Shown here: positions 21,766-30,243 of the stretch, piece by piece | How positions within the stretch are numbered: position 1 is the first letter of the stretch | How the letters are laid out: each line of letters begins with the position of its first letter | Assembly (NCBI GenBank): GCA_025464025.1 | Contig: JAODBP010000045.1 | Location: 1-40,852 of the forward strand | Origin: Actinomycetes bacterium | GTDB taxonomy: Bacteria > Actinomycetota > Acidimicrobiia > Acidimicrobiales > CADCSY01 | Direction of reading: 5' to 3' | Length of the DNA stretch: 40,852 nt | Program-made: the position numbers and the translations under genes | The notes under the pieces: model-generated | The model's input: the letters and a program-made list of their open reading frames with translations, nothing else | The model's database searches: none | What the model was told of the DNA's origin: nothing

Positions 21766-23487
21766 ATGTACGACGTGATCATCAGGGGCGGCGAGGTCGT
21801 CGACGGGACCGGGGGTCCGCGCCGGCGGGCCGACGTCGGGATCCGCGACGGGAAGATCGTCGCCATCGGCGAGGTGACGGGGGAGGCGGCCTCGGTCGTC
21901 GACGCCGCCGGCAAGGTGGTGGCCCCCGGCTTCGTCGACGTGCACACCCACTTCGACGCCCAGGTGTTCTGGGACGGCGCGCTCACCCCCTCGCCCCTGC
22001 ATGGCGTGACGACGGTGCTGGCCGGCAACTGCGGCTTCACCATCGCCCCGCTCTCGGCCGACCCGGCCGACGGCGAGTACCTCATGCGGATGCTGGCGCG
22101 GGTCGAGGGGATGCCGCTCGAGTCGCTCCGCGACGGCGTGCCGTGGTCGTGGACCACGACGCCCGAATACTTCGACACCATCGACGGCAACCTCGGCGTC
22201 AACGCCGGGTTCATGGTCGGGCACTCGGCCATCCGTCGGGTCGTGATGGGCGAGGAGGCCAACCAGCGCGCCTCGACCGACGACGAGCTGGCCAAGATGC
22301 AGCGGCTGCTCCACGACGGCCTGGAGGCCGGCGGCCTCGGGTTCTCGTCGTCGTGGGCCCGCACCCACAACGACGCCGACGGCCACATGGTCCCGTCCCG
22401 CAACGCCACCCGCGAGGAGCTCATCGCCCTGGCCGGGGTGGCCGGCCAGCACGAGGGCACGTCGCTCGAGTTCATCCCGATGGTCGGCCCGGTGATGGAG
22501 CCGTGGGCCATGGAGCTGATGGCCGACCTGTCGGCCACGGCGAAGCGCCCCCTGAACTGGAACATCCTCACCGTCAACGCGGCCAACGTCGATGCCGGGA
22601 GGGCGAAGCTCGAGGCCGGCGACGTGGCCCGGGCCAAGGGCGGCAAGGTCGTGGCCCTCACGATCCCGCACAGCTTCGGCGTGCGGCTCTCGTTCGCCTC
22701 CGGCTTCGTGCTCGACGCCATGCCCGGCTGGGAGGCGCCGATGCTCCTGCCCCGCGACGAGAAGCTGGCGCTGTTCAAGGACAAGGCCGCTCGCGACGCG
22801 CTCAACGAGCTGGCCCAGGCGCCCGGCAACCCCATGGGCACGATCGCCAACTGGGGCTCGAAGACGATCTTCGACGTGGTGGCACCCGAGAACGAGCAGT
22901 ACGTGGGCCGCACGGTCGCCGAGATCGCGGCCGAGCAGGGCCGGGACCCGTGGGACGCCCTCGTCGACATCGTCCTGGCCGACGAGCTGCTCACCAGCTT
23001 CGGCATCGTGATGCCGCCCGACAGCGACGACGACTGGAAGGCCCGCCTCGACGTCTGGCGCGACGGCCGGGCCGTCATCGGGGCGTCGGACGCCGGCGCC
23101 CACCTCGACCTGCTGGCGTCGTTCAACTACGCCACCGTGCTGCTCGGCACCGCCGTGCGCGAGCGCCAGCTGCTGTCGCTGGAGGAGGCCATCCACCTCA
23201 TCACCGACGTGCCGGCCCAGCTCTACGGGCTCGTCGACCGGGGCCGGCTGCAGGAGGGCTGGAACGCCGACGTGGTCGTGCTCGACCCGGCCAAGGTCCA
23301 GAGCGACGACATCGCCATGCGCTTCGACCTGCCGGGTGGCGCCGGGCGGCTCTACGCCGGGGCCTCGGGCATCGACCACGTGCTGGTGAACGGGCAGGCC
23401 ATCGTGCGCGACGGCGCCCTCACCGAGACCCGGTCGGGCACCCTGCTCCGCTCGGGCCGGGACACCCGCACCGCAAGCCTTGACTGA
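21766..23487 (+). CDS. Amidohydrolase family protein (N-acyl-D-amino-acid deacylase-like)
   Basis: A 573-aa metal-dependent hydrolase of the Amidohydro_3/D-aminoacylase group. It opens YDVIIRGGEVVDGTGGP and has the metal motif GFVDVHTHFDAQ near residue 60. HSAIRR, SDAGAHLD and a C-terminal beta-domain with GWNADVVVLDP follow. AAGGGGAGGG precedes ATG 21766. In actinobacteria these proteins often sit beside enoyl-CoA hydratase and lipid genes, where the real substrate is unclear. Its stop overlaps the start of the next hydratase by 8 bp. Confidence 0.9.
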   Translation: MYDVIIRGGEVVDGTGGPRRRADVGIRDGKIVAIGEVTGEAASVVDAAGKVVAPGFVDVHTHFDAQVFWDGALTPSPLHGVTTVLAGNCGFTIAPLSADPADGEYLMRMLARVEGMPLESLRDGVPWSWTTTPEYFDTIDGNLGVNAGFMVGHSAIRRVVMGEEANQRASTDDELAKMQRLLHDGLEAGGLGFSSSWARTHNDADGHMVPSRNATREELIALAGVAGQHEGTSLEFIPMVGPVMEPWAMELMADLSATAKRPLNWNILTVNAANVDAGRAKLEAGDVARAKGGKVVALTIPHSFGVRLSFASGFVLDAMPGWEAPMLLPRDEKLALFKDKAARDALNELAQAPGNPMGTIANWGSKTIFDVVAPENEQYVGRTVAEIAAEQGRDPWDALVDIVLADELLTSFGIVMPPDSDDDWKARLDVWRDGRAVIGASDAGAHLDLLASFNYATVLLGTAVRERQLLSLEEAIHLITDVPAQLYGLVDRGRLQEGWNADVVVLDPAKVQSDDIAMRFDLPGGAGRLYAGASGIDHVLVNGQAIVRDGALTETRSGTLLRSGRDTRTASLD

Positions 23488-24295
23488 ACGCCTCGTCAAG
23501 GTCGAGCGGCGGGGCGCCGCGGTCGTGCTCACCATGGACGACCCCGAGCGGTACAACGCGCTGACGTCGGCGCTGGTCGGCGAGCTGAAGGCCGCCTTCG
23601 CCGACCTGCGCCGCGACCGCGACGCCCGCGTCGTGGTCCTGACCGCGGCCGGCAAGGGGTTCTGCTCCGGCGCCAACATGGCGGGTGGCGAGGCGGAGCG
23701 CCCGGAGATGGCGCGTGACCGCGGCCCCGTCGGCCTGGTGCAGTTCATGCAGGAGGACCTCGCCGAGCTGATGCTCGCCATCCACGAGGCCCGCCAGCCG
23801 GTGATCGGTGCGATCCACGGGGCGGCGGTCGGTGGCGGCCTGGCCCTCGCCCTGGCGTGCGACCTGCGGATCGCCAGCGAGGACGCCTTCTTCGCGGCCC
23901 ACTTCGTCAAGGTCGGGCTGTCGTCGTGCGACGTCGGGACGAGCTACACGCTGCCCCGAATCGTCGGCCCGACCATCGCCGCCGAGCTCATGCTCACCGG
24001 CCGCCGGTTCGGCGCGTGGGAGGCCCACCGCCTCGGCCTGCTGAACCAGGTCGTGCCGACGCCGGAGGACCTGCTCCCGGCGGCCGAGGAGCTGGCCGGC
24101 GCCATCGCCGCCAACAGCGAGTACGGCGTCTACATGACGAAGATCGGCATGTGGGCCAACCTCGACGCCCCGAGCTTCCGCCACGCCATGGAGCTGGAGA
24201 ACCGGACCCAGGTGCTCGGCACGTTCACCGGCAACATGACCGAGGCCGGCAAGGCCTTCGTCGAGAAGCGCGACCCCGAGTGGAGGCCCATGTGA
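23480..24295 (+). CDS. Enoyl-CoA hydratase
   Basis: A 271-aa crotonase-family hydratase with AGKGFCSGANM and IHGAAVGGGLALALACDLRI forming the oxyanion hole. The C-terminus HAMELENRTQVLGTFTGNMT with KRDPEW is typical of EchA proteins. The start is TTG 23480, which overlaps the amidohydrolase stop (TTGACTGA); no ATG or GTG is available nearer than the conserved core. Coupled translation is likely. It belongs to the operon 20923-24669. Confidence 0.9.
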   Translation: MTERLVKVERRGAAVVLTMDDPERYNALTSALVGELKAAFADLRRDRDARVVVLTAAGKGFCSGANMAGGEAERPEMARDRGPVGLVQFMQEDLAELMLAIHEARQPVIGAIHGAAVGGGLALALACDLRIASEDAFFAAHFVKVGLSSCDVGTSYTLPRIVGPTIAAELMLTGRRFGAWEAHRLGLLNQVVPTPEDLLPAAEELAGAIAANSEYGVYMTKIGMWANLDAPSFRHAMELENRTQVLGTFTGNMTEAGKAFVEKRDPEWRPM

Positions 24296-24669
24296 CCGCC
24301 CTGGACGCAGGTGTGGTGGTGCACGACATCGACGCCGCCCTCGCCTTCTACCGCGACCTCCTCGGGATCCCCGAGGAAGGCACCAACCCGGTGCCGGGCG
24401 GCGGCACCATGCACCGGCTGCGGGTGGGGGAGAGCATGCTCAAGCTGGTCCACCTCGCCGACGCCGCGCCCGAGGGCCCCAAGGGCGACCACTTCGGGCA
24501 CACCGGGATCCGCTACCTCACCATCACCGTCGAGGACTTCGACGGGTTGCTGGCCCGGTGCGAGGCCGCTGGTCACCCGGCCGTGTACGGGCCGACGTCG
24601 ATGGGCCCGGTGCGCATCGCCATCATCGAGGACCCCGAGGGCAACCGGGTCGAGCTCCTCGGGCGCTAG
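24292..24669 (+). CDS. VOC/glyoxalase-fold protein (methylmalonyl-CoA epimerase-like size)
   Basis: A 125-aa single VOC module: ALDAGVVVHDIDAALAFYRD, then GIRYLTITVEDFDGLLARCE and IIEDPEGNRVELLGR. GTG 24292 overlaps the preceding TGA (ATGTGA), with GTGGAGG just upstream. Metal-binding residues of glyoxalases are plausibly H14, H41 and E121, read from position only. It closes the operon and may act as an epimerase or isomerase on an operon product, which is an inference. Confidence 0.85.
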   Translation: MTALDAGVVVHDIDAALAFYRDLLGIPEEGTNPVPGGGTMHRLRVGESMLKLVHLADAAPEGPKGDHFGHTGIRYLTITVEDFDGLLARCEAAGHPAVYGPTSMGPVRIAIIEDPEGNRVELLGR

Positions 24670-24687
24670 GGCGGCACCCGGTCGCCC
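24669..24687. terminator. Weak hairpin at a convergent junction
   Basis: GGGCG and CGCCC arms around a 9-nt loop directly after the VOC stop codon, followed by CCTTGG rather than a T-run. A weak terminator at best. Confidence 0.25.
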
Positions 24688-24736
24688 CCTTGGTTGCGTC
24701 CTTGGTCTTTCACCCTGACGCGAACGCCCGCGGGGC

Positions 24737-25066
24737 TCAGACGGCGACGTGGTCGATGGCGCAGGCCTCGATCGACAGCACCTTGGGCTGCTCGATGCCG
24801 CAGCCGAGCAGGGCGGTGATCGTGCGCTGGGCGGCGTAGCGCACGGCGTCGGACTCCGAGGTCGCCGACACCGTGCAGTGCACGAGGAGGCTGCCCGGCC
24901 GTCCCGGTCCCCGCACGGCGCTGAGGTGGGCCAGGTCGTGCACGACGCGCTCGGCCACGTCGTTCGAGAGGTCGGCCGAGGCCAGGTGCAGTGTCAGCAC
25001 GAACCCCTGTGCCAATCGGTCTTCCATGGACTGAGCATCGGCACGGAGGATGCTGGGACCTGACAC
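24737..25066 (-). CDS. Hypothetical protein
   Basis: A 109-aa small soluble protein of unknown family. The body reads LTLHLASADLSNDVAERVVH and LLVHCTVSATSESDAVRYAA, an alternating strand/helix pattern. GTG 25066 has a GGGGGG site 5 nt upstream; ATG 25027 would give 96 aa and is equally possible. Third-position GC is lower than in neighbouring genes, which may mean recent acquisition or relaxed selection. It is convergent with the VOC gene and divergent from kstR. Confidence 0.55.
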   Translation of the reverse strand: MSGPSILRADAQSMEDRLAQGFVLTLHLASADLSNDVAERVVHDLAHLSAVRGPGRPGSLLVHCTVSATSESDAVRYAAQRTITALLGCGIEQPKVLSIEACAIDHVAV

Positions 25067-25158
25067 AACGGCCCCCCAACAATCACACGTTCCGTGACGG
25101 TTGACTCAGATCTACCGCTCTGCGTGGTTTCCCCAGGATCGACGGGCGAGCTCGGGCC

Positions 25159-25172
25159 TAGAACACGTTCCT
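25159..25172. promoter_or_regulatory. KstR-like operator (TAGAACACGTTC)
   Basis: TAGAACACGTTCCT fits the mycobacterial KstR consensus TNNAACNNGTTNNA at every fixed position except the last base. It lies 35 bp before the GTG of the kstR-like gene, as expected for autoregulation. Confidence 0.6.
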
Positions 25173-25194
25173 GTCCAGGCCGGCACGCCTGCCC

Positions 25195-25200
25195 TAGGGT
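25195..25200 (+). promoter_or_regulatory. -10 element (TAGGGT) of the kstR-like gene
   Basis: TAGGGT is 6 nt before GTG 25207, predicting a leaderless mRNA. The KstR-like operator lies immediately upstream. Confidence 0.5.
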
Positions 25201-25206
25201 GTCCGC

Positions 25207-25773
25207 GTGCAAGGGGGTCGCAGCGAGCAGCAGGCGCAGCGCCGGGCTCGCGTCGTGACGGCGGCGATGGCCCTGGCCGCCAAGGGCGGGTACGACGCCG
25301 TGCAGATGCGCGCCGTCTCCCAGGAGGCCGACGTCGCCCTCGGGACGATCTACCGCTACTTCTCGTCGAAGGACCAGCTCCTCATCGCCGGCCTGGACCA
25401 GCTCGCCACCGACATGGCCGAGGATCTGGCCAAGTCACCCCCCACCGGGGACTCGGCCCACGAGCGGGTGAGCGAGGTGTTCCGCCGGTGCTGCGCCCTG
25501 CTCGAGTCCGAGCCGCTCATGGCCCACGCCCTGGTCACCGCCCTGTCGACGTCGGACCCGTCGGTCGCCGACCACAGCCACGGCGTCCAGGACACGTTGA
25601 AGTCGATGATCGCGGGCGCCCTCGACGGCGAGTCGATCGACGACATCGACGGCATCGTCCACGTGCTCGGGCTCACCTGGTTCGCCAGCATGCTGGCGTG
25701 GGTCGGCGGGCGGGCCGAGGCCGGGGCCATGGCCCTGGACATGGAGCTCGCCTCCCGCCTGCTGCTGCGCTGA
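25207..25773 (+). CDS. kstR: KstR-like TetR regulator of sterol/lipid catabolism
   Basis: A 188-aa TetR protein. From memory of the mycobacterial cholesterol repressor KstR, the HTH region KGGYDAVQMRAVSQEADVAL then GTIYRYFSSKDQLL is nearly identical in pattern to KstR's KGGYEAVQMRAV and GTLYRYFPSK. The C-terminal LTWFASMLAWVGGRAEA likewise matches KstR's WLSNLLAWLTRRA. KstR is released by CoA thioesters of steroid intermediates. A KstR-type site lies in its own promoter, so autorepression is likely. The CFA synthase gene is convergent, 4 bp away. The assignment is good but rests on recalled sequences. Confidence 0.8.
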   Translation: MQGGRSEQQAQRRARVVTAAMALAAKGGYDAVQMRAVSQEADVALGTIYRYFSSKDQLLIAGLDQLATDMAEDLAKSPPTGDSAHERVSEVFRRCCALLESEPLMAHALVTALSTSDPSVADHSHGVQDTLKSMIAGALDGESIDDIDGIVHVLGLTWFASMLAWVGGRAEAGAMALDMELASRLLLR

Positions 25774-25777
25774 CGCG

Positions 25778-27082
25778 CTAGGCGGTCACCCACGAGTCGC
25801 GGGAGGCGGGCATGGCGCTGAGGCCGTCCTCGCCGTTGCGGACGCCGAGGACCTGGTGGAGCGAGAGGCCACCGTCCTCGAAGCCGACGGCCGAGCCGGC
25901 CATGTAGAGCTGCCACACCCGGGCCCGGCCGACACCGACGAGCGCCACGGCCTCGTCCCAGTGCTCCCCGAGGTTCCTCACCCACTCCCGCAGGGTGAGG
26001 GCGTAGTGCTCGCGGAGCGACTCGACGTCGCGCACCTCGAAGCCGGCGTCCTGCATGGCGTGGATGGTGTCGCCCACGTCGATGAGCTCGCCGTCGGGGA
26101 AGACGTAGCGGTAGACGAACGTGCGGGTGCCGAGCTTCGAGCCGCCGACGCTGGAGATGGCGTGGTTGAGCAGCCGGCCGGTGGGCTGGAGCAAGCCGTG
26201 GAGGGTGGTGAAGTACTCGGCCATCTTGGCCTTGCCCACGTGCTCGAACATCCCGACCGAGCTGATGGCGTCGAACCGCTCGCCCCCCAGCTCGCGGTAG
26301 TCCTGGAGCCGGATCTCGACCTGGTCCTCGAGGCCGGCCTCCTTGACCCGCTCCCGGGCCCGAGCCTGCTGCTCGCGGCTGATCGTCACGCCGACGACGT
26401 GGGCGCCGTGGTTGGCCGCGGCGTGCATGGCCATCGAGCCCCAGCCGCAGCCCACGTCGAGCAGGCGCTGGCCGGGCCGGTCGTGGAGGCCGAGCTTGCG
26501 GCAGATGAGCTCGTGCTTCGAGGCCTGGGCGTCGACCAGCGTCATGCCCGGCTTGTCGAACCGGGCGCACGAGTACGTCATGGCCGGGCCGAGGATGATG
26601 CCGTAGAAGTCGTTGCCGACGTCGTAGTGGTGGCTGATGGCCTGGGCGTCGCGACCGATCGAGTGGCGCCAGCCCTTGGGGTGGGCCTCCTCCGGCGGCG
26701 GCGGGAGCGGGCGGCCGAACACCTGGAGGTCGCGGGCCGCGGCGAGGGCGGCGGGCGCCGCCTTCAGCCCGGCTCGGATGCTGCGACCGGCGGGCCGCAG
26801 GGCCCGGATCAGGGTGAAGATGTCGCCCTCGAAGTCGATGTCGCCGGCCACGAACGCCCGGCCGGCGCCCAGCTCGTCGGGCGCCCACGCCATGCGGCGG
26901 ATGGCGTCGACCGAGCGCACGTGGATCGTGCCGTCGGGGCTGTCCTCGGGGCCGAGGAAGGAGTCGTCCCAGAACTGGATCCGCACCGGCACGCCGCCGA
27001 GCAGGCTGGTGATCAACGGAGCCAGGCGTTGGGCCACTGCGCCCGTTGCCGACTGCTGGATCGGACGTTCGGTCGTGGTCAC
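25778..27082 (-). CDS. Cyclopropane-fatty-acyl-phospholipid synthase family methyltransferase
   Basis: A 434-aa SAM-dependent enzyme that adds a methylene or methyl group to unsaturated acyl chains of membrane lipids. The N-terminal lipid-binding region runs to about residue 135. HHYDVGNDFYGIILGPAMTY is the family signature, LLDVGCGWGSMAMHAA the SAM loop, and SVGMFEHVGKAKM the active-site region. GTG 27082 is preceded by GAGGAGG; the longer frame to 27565 is a shadow over the neighbouring gene. The product could be a cyclopropane or branched (tuberculostearic-type) acyl chain. Confidence 0.92.
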   Translation of the reverse strand: MTTTERPIQQSATGAVAQRLAPLITSLLGGVPVRIQFWDDSFLGPEDSPDGTIHVRSVDAIRRMAWAPDELGAGRAFVAGDIDFEGDIFTLIRALRPAGRSIRAGLKAAPAALAAARDLQVFGRPLPPPPEEAHPKGWRHSIGRDAQAISHHYDVGNDFYGIILGPAMTYSCARFDKPGMTLVDAQASKHELICRKLGLHDRPGQRLLDVGCGWGSMAMHAAANHGAHVVGVTISREQQARARERVKEAGLEDQVEIRLQDYRELGGERFDAISSVGMFEHVGKAKMAEYFTTLHGLLQPTGRLLNHAISSVGGSKLGTRTFVYRYVFPDGELIDVGDTIHAMQDAGFEVRDVESLREHYALTLREWVRNLGEHWDEAVALVGVGRARVWQLYMAGSAVGFEDGGLSLHQVLGVRNGEDGLSAMPASRDSWVTA

Positions 27083-27182
27083 AGCCACCTCCTCGCCCGC
27101 GGGGTCTCGACAGGCGCTGCGCGTTCTTAGCGGAGGGGAACCGGTGGCGTCACGGATTTCTTCCGCCGACGTCAACCTTCGT

Positions 27183-28973
27183 TCAGGCGCTGACCTCGTC
27201 GTAGGCGGCCAGCGCCGAGGCGACGGCTCGGTCGACGTCGACCTCGAGCAGGAACCGGCCGGCGACGAGGGCCTGGGCGGCGCGGCGGGCCGCCTCGGCA
27301 TAGCCGTCGCGGTCGCCGTAGCGCTCGGCGAGCGTCGGGCGGCCGGGCGGGAACGGGAGCCGCCCGCCCACGAACTCGTAGAGGACGTCGGGGAGGCCGT
27401 CGACGTGGCGGCGAGGGTTCCACCCGGTGAAGGCGGCGACCGGGGCGGCGACCTCGGGGAGGCGGATGCCGGCCACCTCGTTGCCGTCCTCGTCGACGTC
27501 GGACACCACGGCGGCGAGTGGGCCGCCGAGCCGGATGGGGAAGTGGCCGATGCCGCGCTCCTCATCCGGGCCCATCCGCACCGGGCGAGTGACGTTGAGC
27601 ACTTCGACGTCGGGGATGGCGACGTGGGGGAACTGGTCGAGGACGTCGGAGCGCCACGAGGCGGTGCCGTCGTTCCACCGGGGGACCTGGCTCGGCGGGG
27701 GTTCCGACCCGGCCGTGACCCACTGGTCGAGCTCGACGAACAGGGCCCGCAGGACCGGGCTGATGTCGAGGTGGTGCACCGGGTTCTGCGTCGGCAGCGA
27801 GTCCTTCATGGCGAACGTGCCGATGTGGTCGGTGCCCGAGAGCAGGTAGGTCCGGACGTTGGGGTCCTCGGGCAGGTCGCCGCCCGTCTCGGGGTCGACG
27901 TGGACGAGGGCGCCGTCGCCCCGCCAGTACTCCCACGCCGTGTTCACGAAGATCGTCTTGGGCATCCCGCCGATGGCCCGCTGCCGCTCGAGCAAACCGG
28001 CGCTGTCGAACGGCGGGAGGTTCGACCAGCCGATCACGTGGGTCAGCGACGGCTGCGCGTAGCGGGCGTTGAACTCGCCCCGCCGGCCGCCGGCGATGTG
28101 GCTGAGCACCCCGTCGAACACGGTGGCGCCGGCCTCGTCGACGTTGAGCCCCTCCCACAGGAGCTGGCGCAGGAACCGGCCCGACTGGGAGACGCCGTAG
28201 CCGAAGGCGTGGTCGTGGTCCTTGCGCAGGTCGGACACGAGGTCGCGCACGGCGAGCAGCCCGGCACCGACCACGGGTGCCCGGTTCGTCCGGTACACGA
28301 GCTCGTACCAGTGGAACGGCTGGAACCCGCCGTCGAGGGCGACGTGGGTGGCGTCGGTGAAGCGCCAGGTCGACCGGTCGAGCACGGTGCGCTCACCGTC
28401 GGGCGAGGTGCGCGAGGTGAGCATCGCCTGCTCGTCCTCGAGGTCGACGGTCGGGAGGTCGGCGAAGGTGAAGAGGAACGACGAGTCGCTGAGGGGGTGG
28501 TCGGGATGGGCCGCGTCGGGCCGCCACTCGACACGGGTCCAGCCCGGCTCGACGTCGGCCTCGGGAGCGCGGAGGCCGACGACGCCGGGCTGGGCGAGCA
28601 CGTCCCACTGCCAGCCGCACCAGGCGATGGTCCAGCCCTGCTCGAGCAGGAAGCCGTCGCCGGGGTGGAGGTCCTCGGAGGGGCCGAACTGCATCGGTGC
28701 GTCGGCGCTGAACGGCACGCCGCCGAGGAAGCCCCGGTTGGCCACGACGAAGAGGAGCTTGCCGTTGCCCTCGCCGGTGGGTCGGAGCAGGCGCACGTCG
28801 GCGTCGAAGCGGACGGAGCCGTCGTCCCCCTTGGGCGCGAGAGCGAGGTCGGTGATGCGGTCGTTGCCGGGGCGGGCCGGGTCGACGGCGAAGCGGCCGG
28901 TCGCCAGCACCCACTCGTAGTCGTGCCCGCCCGTGTACGGCGCGGCCGAGGCCACGTCCAACGACTCCAACAT
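27183..28973 (-). CDS. Alpha/beta hydrolase domain protein (Abhydrolase_10 type)
   Basis: A 596-aa hydrolase-like protein. The region GYGVSQSGRFLRQLLWEGLN holds the probable nucleophile Ser. Flanking segments such as ADLPTVDLEDEQ and FVNTAWEYWRGDGAL are typical of the large Abhydrolase_10 family. ATG 28973 overlaps the stop of the thioesterase gene as TGATG, with AGGGGGA upstream. The 961-aa frame reaching 30068 is not real. No signal peptide is visible, so it should be cytoplasmic. Substrate unknown; esters or lactones are possible. Confidence 0.85.
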   Translation of the reverse strand: MLESLDVASAAPYTGGHDYEWVLATGRFAVDPARPGNDRITDLALAPKGDDGSVRFDADVRLLRPTGEGNGKLLFVVANRGFLGGVPFSADAPMQFGPSEDLHPGDGFLLEQGWTIAWCGWQWDVLAQPGVVGLRAPEADVEPGWTRVEWRPDAAHPDHPLSDSSFLFTFADLPTVDLEDEQAMLTSRTSPDGERTVLDRSTWRFTDATHVALDGGFQPFHWYELVYRTNRAPVVGAGLLAVRDLVSDLRKDHDHAFGYGVSQSGRFLRQLLWEGLNVDEAGATVFDGVLSHIAGGRRGEFNARYAQPSLTHVIGWSNLPPFDSAGLLERQRAIGGMPKTIFVNTAWEYWRGDGALVHVDPETGGDLPEDPNVRTYLLSGTDHIGTFAMKDSLPTQNPVHHLDISPVLRALFVELDQWVTAGSEPPPSQVPRWNDGTASWRSDVLDQFPHVAIPDVEVLNVTRPVRMGPDEERGIGHFPIRLGGPLAAVVSDVDEDGNEVAGIRLPEVAAPVAAFTGWNPRRHVDGLPDVLYEFVGGRLPFPPGRPTLAERYGDRDGYAEAARRAAQALVAGRFLLEVDVDRAVASALAAYDEVSA

Positions 28974-29629
28974 CAGTCCCCCTCGTAGAACCTGGCCTTC
29001 GGGATGATGAACAGGCATTCGGCCTCGGCCACCAGCTCGCCGTTCGCCGTCGAACGCCCCCAGCACGTGATCTTGCGCCCCTCCTTGGAGGTGACACCAG
29101 CTTCGTACTCGATCGGCGTGTGCAGCGGGGTGGGTCGTCGCATCTTCACGGTGAGCGTCCCGGTGAAGCCGGCGTCGCCCGATGCCATCTGGGCCACGCC
29201 GAGCAGGTCGTCGAAGGCGGCGGCGACGAACCCGCCGTGCAGGGTGTCGGGTGGTCCTTCGTAGGCCGCGGTGTAGGTCGCCGAGGCCCGGGTGGTGGCG
29301 CCGTCGACGGTGATCGTCATCGGTGCGGCGAGGGGGTTGGCCCGACCCGAGAACGGGCTGCGCTCGGCCAGGGCGTGATCGGGGCCGGGCGCCTGGGCCA
29401 GTCCGGTCTCGGCCAGCGACGGGTGGCCGGCAGCGGCGTCCGCCGCGGTGGCGACGAGGGCGGTCAGGGCGTCGACGTGGACCGGATCGGCGTCGCCGAC
29501 GTCGAGCAGGGCCACCAGGTCGACGAGCCGCTTCGCCTCGGTGACGAGCCGGTGCTTGGCCGCCCGGACGCCCTCGTCGGGCGGCGCCTCGAGGTCCCAG
29601 TTCTCGTGGGCATCGTCCTGGAGCGGCAT
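28973..29629 (-). CDS. Acyl-CoA thioesterase (hotdog fold, PaaI/THEM4-like)
   Basis: A 218-aa protein. The C-terminal ~120 residues form a hotdog domain with the signature GPPDTLHGGFVAAAFDDLLG, where the HGG and the acidic residue build the active site. GTLTVKMRRPTPL and an ECLFIIP strand follow. The N-terminal ~90 residues are helical and of unknown role. ATG 29629 is leaderless behind TAGCTT. It is coupled to the alpha/beta hydrolase gene downstream. It should hydrolyse acyl-CoA thioesters. Confidence 0.87.
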   Translation of the reverse strand: MPLQDDAHENWDLEAPPDEGVRAAKHRLVTEAKRLVDLVALLDVGDADPVHVDALTALVATAADAAAGHPSLAETGLAQAPGPDHALAERSPFSGRANPLAAPMTITVDGATTRASATYTAAYEGPPDTLHGGFVAAAFDDLLGVAQMASGDAGFTGTLTVKMRRPTPLHTPIEYEAGVTSKEGRKITCWGRSTANGELVAEAECLFIIPKARFYEGD

Positions 29630-29635
29630 GGCCGG

Positions 29636-29641
29636 AAGCTA
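29636..29641 (-). promoter_or_regulatory. -10 element (TAGCTT) of the thioesterase gene
   Basis: Minus-strand TAGCTT is 6 nt before ATG 29629, matching the leaderless pattern. Confidence 0.45.
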
Positions 29642-29651
29642 GCGCCCAGGA

Positions 29652-29699
29652 GGAACAGCGCCGAGAGGACGCCAGCCGTCCTCCCGGCGCTGTTCTCTC
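29652..29699. terminator. Strong hairpin, short form (D) of the intergenic repeat
   Basis: Arms 29653-29670 and 29678-29695 pair over 17 of 18 bp around a 7-nt loop. The right arm ends CCGGCGCTGTTC, the terminal module of repeat copies A, B and C. It lies directly after the EthD-like stop codon, so it probably ends that transcript before the thioesterase promoter. Confidence 0.7.
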
Positions 29700-30235
29700 T
29701 ACTGCTCCAGCCCCAGGACGGCGACGGAGCCGGTGCGGTCGAGGAACCCGTCGATGTCGGCGGTGATGATCGCCTGGCCCTCCGGCGAGTCGTAGTGGCG
29801 CTCGACCATGGCCTCGCGGTCCCAGAACCCGAGCTCGCTCACGCCGTCGAACCACGGGGCGCCGTCGGTGAGCACCCGTTGCACGACGTCCTGGGCGTAG
29901 CGGGCGATCGAGGGGTGGTGGACCCGGGCGAGGGTGGCGTGGTGGGCGTAGCGCTCCTCGAAGGTGGGAGCGTCGATGTCGGGGTTGCGGACGAGGAACA
30001 CCCAGCGGGAGAGCGGCGGCTCGACCTGGTCCCACCGCTTGTGCTCGACGACCTCGTAGGCCCAGCATCCCTCGAAGTCGGGCACGGCGGCCACGTCGTC
30101 GACCCAGAAGGAGACGACGGCGACGGGCCGGGCTCCGGGGTCCTCAGCCAGCACCAGCCGGCGTTCGCGGCTGCCCGGGACATCGACCTGGTCGAGGTCG
30201 CCCGGCTCGTTGACCAGCACCATGATCTTGCGCAT
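29699..30235 (-). CDS. EthD domain protein
   Basis: A 178-aa dimeric alpha-beta barrel protein. The EthD-like region occupies about residues 80-175: FLVRNPDIDAPTFEERYAHH and then DGVSELGFWDREAMVERHYD. The N-terminal half looks like a degenerate copy of the same fold. EthD proteins accompany P450 and catabolic genes, but their reaction is mostly unknown. ATG 30235 is chosen since TAGCTT lies 8 nt upstream; the longer frame to 30388 would overlap the divergent SDR. Confidence 0.8.
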   Translation of the reverse strand: MRKIMVLVNEPGDLDQVDVPGSRERRLVLAEDPGARPVAVVSFWVDDVAAVPDFEGCWAYEVVEHKRWDQVEPPLSRWVFLVRNPDIDAPTFEERYAHHATLARVHHPSIARYAQDVVQRVLTDGAPWFDGVSELGFWDREAMVERHYDSPEGQAIITADIDGFLDRTGSVAVLGLEQ

Positions 30236-30243
30236 CGGGGGAA

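Noticed and set aside
19177..23910. Very long minus-strand open frame of 1577 codons
   Set aside because: It runs antisense over several well-recognised genes; high-GC DNA gives long shadow frames. Its peptides show no domain.
27124..27175. TTGACG at 27170-27175 (minus strand) as the CFA synthase promoter
   Set aside because: No acceptable -10 element at the right spacing; kept out of the feature list.
28974..30068. N-terminal extension of the alpha/beta hydrolase to 961 residues
   Set aside because: It would cover the thioesterase and EthD-like genes in another frame; the TGATG junction and ribosome site at 28973 fix the true start.
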